Below are positions 20,479 to 26,829 of a stretch of 29,024 nucleotides of DNA, in pieces; positions within the stretch are counted from its first letter, which is position 1, and each line of letters begins with the position of its first letter. Origin of the DNA: Comamonadaceae bacterium. Its GTDB lineage: Bacteria > Pseudomonadota > Gammaproteobacteria > Burkholderiales > Burkholderiaceae. A model generated the notes under the pieces. That model searched no databases, was not told the DNA's origin, and saw nothing but the letters and a program-made list of their open reading frames with translations. The position numbers and the translations under genes were made by a program. The stretch covers positions 1-29,024 of the forward strand of contig CANCCJ010000027.1 of NCBI GenBank assembly GCA_947374535.1, given 5' to 3'.

Positions 20479-21315
20479 ATGACTCAACACCAACTCCAAC
20501 ATGTCATCGACAACGCTTGGGACAACCGCGCCAACATTAGCATCGACAACGCCACACAAGAAGTGCGCGACGCGGTCGAGCACGTCATTGCGGAATTGAA
20601 CGCGGGCCGCTTGCGCGTGGCCACCCGCGAAGCTGTGGGCCAATGGACCGTGCACCAATGGCTCAAGAAAGCCGTGTTGTTGTCGTTCCGCTTGAAAGAC
20701 AACCGCCTCATGAAATCTGGCGACTTGGCTTTTTACGACAAAGTCGACACCAAGTTTGGCCACATGAGCGAAGAAGAACTCAAAGCCGCTGGCGTGCGCG
20801 TGGTGCCCCCAGCTGTGGCACGTCGCGGTAGCTTTGTGGCTGCTGGTGCGATTTTGATGCCCTCTTACGTGAACATTGGCGCCTATGTGGACTCCGGCAC
20901 CATGGTCGACACATGGGCCACCGTGGGCTCATGCGCACAAATCGGCAAAAACGTGCACTTGTCTGGCGGCGTGGGCATTGGCGGCGTGTTGGAGCCTTTG
21001 CAAGCCAACCCCACCATCATTGAAGACAACTGCTTCATCGGTGCTCGCTCTGAAGTGGTGGAAGGCGTCATCATCGAAGAAAACTCCGTGCTCGGTATGG
21101 GCGTGTTCATCGGTCAATCGACCCCCATCTTTGACCGCGCAACCGGTGAAATCACCTACGGTCGCGTGGCTTCTGGCTCAGTGGTCGTCAGCGGCAATAT
21201 TCCTAAAGTCGCGGCCAACGGCGCGCCTTACAGCATGTATGCCGCCATCGTGGTCAAGCGTGTGGATGCACAAACGCGCTCCAAGACCAGCATCAACGAT
21301 TTGTTGCGCGACTGA
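20479..21315 (+). CDS. dapD: 2,3,4,5-tetrahydropyridine-2,6-dicarboxylate N-succinyltransferase
   Basis: 278 residues, typical DapD length. It transfers succinyl from succinyl-CoA to tetrahydrodipicolinate in the lysine/diaminopimelate pathway. An N-terminal helical domain (to about residue 100, with [19 protein letters not shown]) precedes a left-handed beta-helix of hexapeptide repeats (about 105-240: [19 protein letters not shown], then [18 protein letters not shown] and [19 protein letters not shown]). The C-terminal tail is [22 protein letters not shown] purine-rich AGAGAAG precedes the ATG at 20479, so unlike dapC it has an ordinary ribosome binding site. Active-site motifs look intact. 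Confidence 0.98.
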   Translation: MTQHQLQHVIDNAWDNRANISIDNATQEVRDAVEHVIAELNAGRLRVATREAVGQWTVHQWLKKAVLLSFRLKDNRLMKSGDLAFYDKVDTKFGHMSEEELKAAGVRVVPPAVARRGSFVAAGAILMPSYVNIGAYVDSGTMVDTWATVGSCAQIGKNVHLSGGVGIGGVLEPLQANPTIIEDNCFIGARSEVVEGVIIEENSVLGMGVFIGQSTPIFDRATGEITYGRVASGSVVVSGNIPKVAANGAPYSMYAAIVVKRVDAQTRSKTSINDLLRD

Positions 21316-21324
21316 TTTTTTACG

Positions 21325-22503
21325 ATGTCTCGCACACTCCAGCTCACCGAGCAACTCATCTCGCGCCCTTCGGTCACCCCCGAGGATGCGGGCTGTTTGG
21401 ACATCATCACCTCGCGGCTTTCTGCGCTGGGTTTTGCGTGCGAGCGCATCGACAGCGGGCCTGACTCATTCCGCGTGAGCAACCTGTGGGCGATCAAACG
21501 CGGCGCACATGCAGAGGCAAAAACTCTGGTGTTCGCAGGCCACACCGATGTGGTGCCCACCGGCCCCATCGCTCAATGGGCCAGCGACCCCTTTACCCCC
21601 ACCCATCGCGACGGCAAATTGTTTGGCCGTGGTGCCAGCGACATGAAAGCGTCACTGGCTGCGATGGTGGTGGCGTGTGAAGAATTTGCTGCAGCTTGCA
21701 AAGATCCATCCATCAACATCGCCTTCTTGCTCACCAGCGACGAAGAGGGCCCGGCCACAGATGGCACCGTCAAAGTCTGCGAAGCCTTGAAGGCCCGTGG
21801 CGAAAAGCTGGACTGGTGCATCGTGGGCGAACCCACCTCCGTGCAGCGCACGGGCGACATGATCAAAAATGGCCGACGCGGCACCATGAGCGGCAAGCTC
21901 ACCGTCAAAGGCGTGCAAGGCCATATTGCCTACCCGCAACTTGCCAAAAACCCCATTCATTTGCTCAGCCCCGCATTGGCCGAATTGGTGGCGATCGAAT
22001 GGGACCAAGGCAACGACTTCTTCCCACCCACCAGCTGGCAAGTCAGCAACATTCACGCTGGGACGGGCGCGAGCAACGTCATTCCCGGTACGTGCGTGGT
22101 GGACTTCAACTTCCGTTTTTGCACCGAATCCACGCCAGAGCAACTGCAACAGCGCTTGACTGCGGTGCTGCACAAACACAATTTGGATGTCGATCTCACA
22201 TGGACCATCGGCGGTTTGCCCTTCCTCACCACACCCGGTGACTTGGTCGATGCCGTGAAAAGCGCCATCCATGACGAAACCGGCATTGACACCGAACTGT
22301 CCACCACCGGCGGCACCAGCGACGGACGCTTCATTGCACAAGTCTGCCCACAAGTCATCGAACTCGGCCCACCTAACGCCACCATCCACAAAATCGACGA
22401 GTTTGTGGCTGTGGCTGATTTGGATCCCCTGAAAAACATTTACCGCCGTGTGCTGGAACAGCTGCATGGCTTGGCCCCACAGGCCAACACGTCCGCCCAA
22501 TGA
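21325..22503 (+). CDS. dapE: Succinyl-diaminopimelate desuccinylase
   Basis: 392 residues. This M20-family di-zinc enzyme hydrolyses N-succinyl-LL-diaminopimelate to succinate and LL-diaminopimelate, following dapC and dapD. Metal and catalytic residues are visible: H73 and D75 (FAGHTDVVP), bridging D106 ([10 protein letters not shown]), catalytic E140 and ligand E141 (TSDEEGPA), ligand E169 (VGEPTS) and H355 ([10 protein letters not shown]). The dimerisation domain occupies roughly residues 185-295. The start at 21325 is nine bases after dapD with no obvious Shine-Dalgarno sequence. Its stop overlaps the prmB start as ATGA. Confidence 0.97.
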   Translation: MSRTLQLTEQLISRPSVTPEDAGCLDIITSRLSALGFACERIDSGPDSFRVSNLWAIKRGAHAEAKTLVFAGHTDVVPTGPIAQWASDPFTPTHRDGKLFGRGASDMKASLAAMVVACEEFAAACKDPSINIAFLLTSDEEGPATDGTVKVCEALKARGEKLDWCIVGEPTSVQRTGDMIKNGRRGTMSGKLTVKGVQGHIAYPQLAKNPIHLLSPALAELVAIEWDQGNDFFPPTSWQVSNIHAGTGASNVIPGTCVVDFNFRFCTESTPEQLQQRLTAVLHKHNLDVDLTWTIGGLPFLTTPGDLVDAVKSAIHDETGIDTELSTTGGTSDGRFIAQVCPQVIELGPPNATIHKIDEFVAVADLDPLKNIYRRVLEQLHGLAPQANTSAQ

Positions 22504-23408
22504 CCCCAATCATGACACTCAGCGCGCTCATTGCACAGAGCGCGCAGCAGCTTGACGCTGCCCACAACGCAGGCAATTTGAGCTTTGGCCACGGCACCAC
22601 CAACGCCGCCGACGAAGCTGCATGGCTGGTCTTGTGGAAGCTGGGTTTGCCCTTGGACACTGATGTGTCGGATGTCCAACACAACGTCGAACTCTCGGCA
22701 GAGCAAATCACACAAGCACAAACTTTCATCGCCCACCGCATTACCAGCCGCAAGCCTGCGGCGTACCTCACGCAAGAGGCGTGGCTGCAAGGCGTGTCGT
22801 TCTACATTGACGAGCGCGCCATCGTGCCGCGTTCGCTCATTGCTGAGGTCTTGGCCGAAGGCAGCATCGATCCTTGGCTTGACCCCAACACCACACGCGT
22901 GCTTGACCTGTGCACCGGCAACGGAAGTCTGGGCATCTTGGCTGCGCTGGCTTTTCCTGACATCACCGTGCTTGGGCTTGATTTGTCCCATGACGCCTTG
23001 GCTGTGGCCCAGATCAACATCGAGCGTCACGGCCTTGAAGACCGCATGACCCTCGCCGCATCGGATGGCTTGGCCAAGGCCGACGGTGTGTTTGACCTCA
23101 TCTTGTGCAACCCACCTTATGTGAACGCACACAGCATGACCGAACTTCCTGCTGAGTTCAAAGCTGAGCCCGCGCTCGCTTTGGCCGGCGGTGACGACGG
23201 CATGGACTTTATTCGCCAAATGCTGCGCGACGCCCCAGCACACATGAGCGAAAACGCAGTTTTGGTCTTAGAAATTGGCCACGAACGCGATTATTTTGAA
23301 GCAGCCTTTCCTTATCTAGATGTCGTGTGGCTATCGACCAGTGCTGGTGACGACCAGGTCTTACTCCTCACACGCCAAGCAATTGTCGAAGGCGCAAATA
23401 AACAATGA
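22500..23408 (+). CDS. prmB: 50S ribosomal protein L3 glutamine N5-methyltransferase
   Basis: 302 residues. It methylates a glutamine of ribosomal protein L3 using SAM. A helical N-terminal domain is followed by [21 protein letters not shown] and the SAM-binding methyltransferase domain with motif [12 protein letters not shown] and the catalytic NPPY ([11 protein letters not shown]). Comparison with E. coli PrmB (RKPVAYLT, VPRSPIGEL, NPPYVDAEDMSDLP) favours PrmB over the release-factor enzyme PrmC. Motif I reads GNGSLGI where E. coli has GSGCIAI, a mild difference. ATG 22500 overlaps the dapE stop (ATGA), and ATG 22512 is an alternative; the overlap favours the first. Its own stop overlaps the next start in the same way. 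Confidence 0.94.
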   Translation: MTPIMTLSALIAQSAQQLDAAHNAGNLSFGHGTTNAADEAAWLVLWKLGLPLDTDVSDVQHNVELSAEQITQAQTFIAHRITSRKPAAYLTQEAWLQGVSFYIDERAIVPRSLIAEVLAEGSIDPWLDPNTTRVLDLCTGNGSLGILAALAFPDITVLGLDLSHDALAVAQINIERHGLEDRMTLAASDGLAKADGVFDLILCNPPYVNAHSMTELPAEFKAEPALALAGGDDGMDFIRQMLRDAPAHMSENAVLVLEIGHERDYFEAAFPYLDVVWLSTSAGDDQVLLLTRQAIVEGANKQ

Positions 23409-25381
23409 TTACGATTAAAAATGTCACCTTGCGCCGCAGCGCCAAGTTGTTGCTCGAAGGCGCGACGGTCACGCTCAACCCGGGTGAAAAAGTAGGCCTC
23501 GTGGGCCGCAATGGCGCAGGCAAATCGTCGTTGTTTGCGCTGCTCAACGGCAACCTGCAAGAAGACTCGGGCGAGTTCTACATCCCCACGCAATGGCGCA
23601 TGGGCCAAGTGTCCCAAGACATGCCCGAAACTGAGCAAAGCGCCACCGAGTTCGTGATTGAAGGCGATACCGTACTCAACGACGCACGCACCGAAGTCAA
23701 GGCGGCTGAAGCCACCGACGACGGCGAACGTTTGGGCAACGCCTACATGGCGCTGTACGACGCGGGCGAGCACGATTCGCAGTCACGCGCACAAGCCCTC
23801 ATCTTGGGTCTGGGCTTTAAAACCACCGAACTCGACAACCCCGTCAACAGCTTCTCCGGCGGTTGGCGTATGCGTTTGCAACTGGCCCGCGCCTTGATGT
23901 GCCCGTCCGACCTGCTGCTGCTTGACGAACCGACCAACCATTTGGACTTGGACGCTTTGGTGTGGCTGGAAGCTTGGCTCAAACGCTACGAAGGCACGAT
24001 GGTCGTCATCAGCCATGACCGCGAATTTTTGGATGCGGTGACCAACGTCACCCTGCACATCGACGGCGGCAAGCTGGTGCGCTACGGCGGCAACTACAGC
24101 AAGTTTGAAGACATGCGCGCCGAGCAAATGGAGCTGCAACAAAACGCGTTCTCCAAACAGCAAGACAAGATTGCACATTTGCAAAAGTTCATTGCACGCT
24201 TCAAGGCCAAGGCCAGCAAAGCCAAACAAGCACAAAGTCGCGTCAAAGCCTTGGACCGCATGGAGAAGATTGCGCCGCTGTTGGCCGAGGCCGACTTCAG
24301 CTTCGAGTTCAAAGAACCTGCCAACTTGCCCAACCCCATGCTGAGCATGCAAGGCGTGAGCGTGGGCTACCCAGCCCCTGCCGACGCGCCTGCAGGCACA
24401 CCGCCCACCGTCATCGTACAAAACGTCAGCCGCTCGGTGCTGGCGGGGCAACGCATTGGCATCTTGGGTGCCAACGGTCAAGGTAAATCCACGCTGGTGA
24501 AAACCATCGCGCGTGACTTAGGCGCCTTGGGCGGCGAGGTGACCGAAGGCAAGGGCCTGAACATCGGCTACTTTGCGCAGCAAGAACTCGATGTGTTGCA
24601 TCCCGCAGACAACCCGCTCGACCACATGATCGCCTTGGCCAAAAAACTCACCAGCGACGGCAAACTGGCCGGCCAAGCCACACGCGAACAAGACTTGCGC
24701 AGCTTCCTCGGCCAGTTCAACTTTGGCGGCGACATGGTCAAGCAAGCCGTGGGCAGCATGAGCGGTGGCGAAAAAGCCCGCCTCGTGTTGTGCATGTTGG
24801 TGTGGCAACGCCCCAACCTTTTGCTGATGGACGAGCCGACCAACCACTTGGACTTGGCCACCCGCGAAGCCCTGAGCATGGCGCTCAACGAGTTTGAAGG
24901 CACCGTGATGCTGGTCAGCCATGACCGCGCTTTGCTGCGTGCCGTGTGTGACGAATTCTGGATGGTGTCACGCGGCGGCGTGGAGCCGTTTGACGGCGAC
25001 TTGGACGACTACCAACGCTACCTGCTGGACGAAGGCAAACGCTTGCGCGCCGAGGCTGTGGCGGCGGCCAATGCAGCAGCAGCCAAACCCGTGGTGGTCG
25101 CCCCTGTGGTGGTAGCCAAAGACAACGGCCAACTGCGCAAAGACATCAACGAAAAAAAACGTCCGTTGAAAAAAGAGTTCGAAGGCGTGGAAAAAACCAT
25201 GGCTACCTTGGAGTCTGAAAAGACAGCGTTGCACGACAAACTCGCAACCCCCCTGCCCCCTGCTGACATCGCTGAAGCTGGCAAACGCCTCAAAGCGGTC
25301 GAAGATGAGCTGGCCAAGTTAGAAGTGCGCTGGCTGGAGTTGACCGAAGCGATGGACGCGATTGAAAGCGCGATGGCTTAA
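23405..25381 (+). CDS. yheS: ABC-F family ATPase, YheS type
   Basis: 658 residues with two ABC ATPase domains and no membrane segments, the ABC-F hallmark. Domain 1 has Walker A GRNGAGKSS (K40), signature SFSGGWRMRLQLARAL and Walker B LLLLDEPTNHLDLDALVW. The inter-domain arm (about 235-305) is rich in charged helices (FIARFKAKASKAKQAQSRVKAL). Domain 2 has Walker A GANGQGKST (K361), signature SMSGGEKARLVL and Walker B LLLMDEPTNHLDL. A linker rich in A, V and K near 555-575 leads to a C-terminal coiled coil. Residue-level similarity is closest to E. coli YheS as I recall it. ABC-F proteins act on translating ribosomes; the substrate peptide or stall for YheS types is still being worked out. It starts in ATGA overlap with prmB. 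Confidence 0.95.
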   Translation: MITIKNVTLRRSAKLLLEGATVTLNPGEKVGLVGRNGAGKSSLFALLNGNLQEDSGEFYIPTQWRMGQVSQDMPETEQSATEFVIEGDTVLNDARTEVKAAEATDDGERLGNAYMALYDAGEHDSQSRAQALILGLGFKTTELDNPVNSFSGGWRMRLQLARALMCPSDLLLLDEPTNHLDLDALVWLEAWLKRYEGTMVVISHDREFLDAVTNVTLHIDGGKLVRYGGNYSKFEDMRAEQMELQQNAFSKQQDKIAHLQKFIARFKAKASKAKQAQSRVKALDRMEKIAPLLAEADFSFEFKEPANLPNPMLSMQGVSVGYPAPADAPAGTPPTVIVQNVSRSVLAGQRIGILGANGQGKSTLVKTIARDLGALGGEVTEGKGLNIGYFAQQELDVLHPADNPLDHMIALAKKLTSDGKLAGQATREQDLRSFLGQFNFGGDMVKQAVGSMSGGEKARLVLCMLVWQRPNLLLMDEPTNHLDLATREALSMALNEFEGTVMLVSHDRALLRAVCDEFWMVSRGGVEPFDGDLDDYQRYLLDEGKRLRAEAVAAANAAAAKPVVVAPVVVAKDNGQLRKDINEKKRPLKKEFEGVEKTMATLESEKTALHDKLATPLPPADIAEAGKRLKAVEDELAKLEVRWLELTEAMDAIESAMA

Positions 25382-25394
25382 AGCTGGCAAAGAT

Positions 25395-25422
25395 TCACGC
25401 GCAGTGGCAAAGCTGCGCGTGA
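25395..25422. terminator. Putative bidirectional terminator hairpin between convergent genes
   Basis: TCACGCGCAG, an 8-base loop, then CTGCGCGTGA forms a perfect 10-bp inverted repeat in the 48-bp gap between the yheS stop and the stop of the convergent HTTM-like gene. Neither side has a clear T tract, so it could stop transcription poorly, act through Rho, or protect 3' ends. Confidence 0.55.
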
Positions 25423-25429
25423 CCTTGCA

Positions 25430-26254
25430 TCACCGCCCTAAGACCTGCGTGCTGAACTGCGCGCTGCACCAAATGATGGCTGGGAACGAACACAGCCACG
25501 CCCAAAAAAACCGGTTCAAACCAAAGAACCAAAATACCAAGAAGTGAAACAGCGCCGCGACAGCGCAAAGCAGTGCGGCCAAACGTGGGTCAAGCAAGCT
25601 CAAGGGAAACAAAATTTCCCACACGATAAAGCCCCACGAACCCAACATCGCTAACCACTTGTTGCGCAGCGGATGAGTGGCTGACAAAGGCCCATAAATA
25701 GCGCCGTTCAAAAAAATGGTCATCGCCGAACCCTTGCGCCACTCAGGCCGCAACAGCTTCACCGAGCCCGACATGAAGTACGACGTGATGGACTGCAGGG
25801 CGATGTACCAAAACCCAGCTTGCCAACCCAACGGCACATGACCAAATGCACCCACCACTTGCGAGATCAACAAACCCGTCAACACCACCAAGGTCATGAA
25901 GTCGCTGCCGCCGTTGAATGCACCGCGCCAACGCAGGAGGATGAGCAAGTTGCCCACAAACAAAAAGCCAATCAGCGGCAGCGATGCGCCCTGCACCGCC
26001 AATACCGTGGCAGTCATTAAACGCAACACCAAGTGGATCTGATGCACACGAGGCTTGAACAGCACATCCAGCATCGCTCGCACGGACGCATTGGGAATAT
26101 CGGCCCGTTGCAATGGCCACGACCACAAGCCATCGTCAGCAGTGGCCTGGCCCATGCGTAAGTACTCGAGGGTTTGAATGGTCAAGCTCCACGCCAACAA
26201 AATTTCGGTGGCGCGAATGGCCATCAACGTGGGAATGAAAGCGGCGCTCAACAT
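25430..26254 (-). CDS. HTTM-like multi-pass membrane protein
   Basis: 274 residues with several strongly hydrophobic segments, for example around MTATVLAVQGASLPLIGFLFVG (near residues 80-100, written here only in part as SLPLIGFLFVGNLLILL), the FMTLVVLTGLLISQVVGAFG stretch, and LCAVAALFHFLVFWFF. The end (HFLVFWFFGLNRFFWAWLC) resembles HTTM proteins, a family related to the membrane part of vitamin K-dependent gamma-carboxylase; the assignment is from pattern only. No soluble domain is attached. The start ATG 26254 overlaps the stop of the upstream gene (ATGTTGA), so the two proteins are probably made together. Substrate and activity are unknown. Confidence 0.7.
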   Translation of the reverse strand: MLSAAFIPTLMAIRATEILLAWSLTIQTLEYLRMGQATADDGLWSWPLQRADIPNASVRAMLDVLFKPRVHQIHLVLRLMTATVLAVQGASLPLIGFLFVGNLLILLRWRGAFNGGSDFMTLVVLTGLLISQVVGAFGHVPLGWQAGFWYIALQSITSYFMSGSVKLLRPEWRKGSAMTIFLNGAIYGPLSATHPLRNKWLAMLGSWGFIVWEILFPLSLLDPRLAALLCAVAALFHFLVFWFFGLNRFFWAWLCSFPAIIWCSAQFSTQVLGR

Positions 26255-26763
26255 GCGGCCACCACCGGCGATGTCATCATGACTTGCGTATCTGCGATTT
26301 CGCTGCGGCCATCTCGCACCATGCGCAACTCAAATTGACTGTGGCTGAAGTTCACATGACGCGCACGCAGTACTTGATCGGCCAAGCGCGACACCATGCT
26401 GTAAGTCACCAAACCACGGGGGTCCACGTCCTCAGGCAAGTCATGCAAATCGGCCCAAAAGTGGTCCACCAAATTTTGTTGGCCTAGGCCAAGGTTGGTG
26501 TCGGGGTTGTGCACCCAGTGGCTCAAACGGCGAATACGACGTGGGTAAATCAGCACCCAGTCCGACCATTGCAAGTCACCCGAAGTCTGCTGCACCGCTG
26601 AGCGCGCATAAAGGTGCGGCACATAGCCCACCGCATGAAAGAACTTCCAGTTTGGAAAAAATGCGCGCAGCAAAAACAGCCACGGCCCTTTGATGATGGG
26701 CGTCTTGATGACAAGCGAGGCGACCAACACCAAGAAATAAGAGACAAACAAAACTTCGGTCAT
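26248..26763 (-). CDS. Membrane-anchored protein of unknown function, partner of the HTTM-like gene
   Basis: 171 residues. I do not recognise the family. One N-terminal hydrophobic segment (about residues 3-19, EVLFVSYFLVLVASLVI) is followed by a second moderately hydrophobic stretch (GPWLFLLRAFFPNWKFF) and then a soluble, tryptophan- and charge-rich part (SDWVLIYPRRIRRLSHWVH, FWADLHDLPEDVDPRG). No catalytic motif is evident. Its stop codon overlaps the start of the HTTM-like gene, and that tight pairing suggests a shared function such as a complex or a two-step membrane reaction (inference). The ATG at 26763 has no Shine-Dalgarno sequence and a TAGAAT lies nine bases upstream. Confidence 0.7.
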   Translation of the reverse strand: MTEVLFVSYFLVLVASLVIKTPIIKGPWLFLLRAFFPNWKFFHAVGYVPHLYARSAVQQTSGDLQWSDWVLIYPRRIRRLSHWVHNPDTNLGLGQQNLVDHFWADLHDLPEDVDPRGLVTYSMVSRLADQVLRARHVNFSHSQFELRMVRDGRSEIADTQVMMTSPVVAAC

Positions 26764-26772
26764 ATCTTTGAA

Positions 26773-26778
26773 ATTCTA
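26773..26778 (-). promoter_or_regulatory. Putative -10 element of the two-gene membrane cassette
   Basis: TAGAAT on the minus strand has one mismatch to TATAAT and ends nine bases before the ATG at 26763, giving at most a very short leader. No good -35 is visible; the direct repeat at 26795-26815 lies in that region. Confidence 0.4.
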
Positions 26779-26794
26779 GAGCCCCCAAAATGCA

Positions 26795-26815
26795 CATCAC
26801 TCGCTCATCACTCGC
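26795..26815. repeat. Two direct copies of CATCACTCGC, 11-bp period, upstream of the membrane cassette
   Basis: CATCACTCGC occurs at 26795-26804 and 26806-26815, one base apart, so the copies are about one helical turn apart on the same DNA face. They lie in the 66-bp gap between the adhesin-like stop and the start of the 171-aa gene, over the expected -35 region. Possible regulator binding site (inference). Confidence 0.5.
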
Positions 26816-26829
26816 GCCTCACCCCCACA

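Noticed and set aside
26764..26829. Terminator after the FHA-like gene
   Set aside because: No stable stem-loop followed by T on the minus strand is visible; the gap instead holds the direct repeat and a putative promoter.
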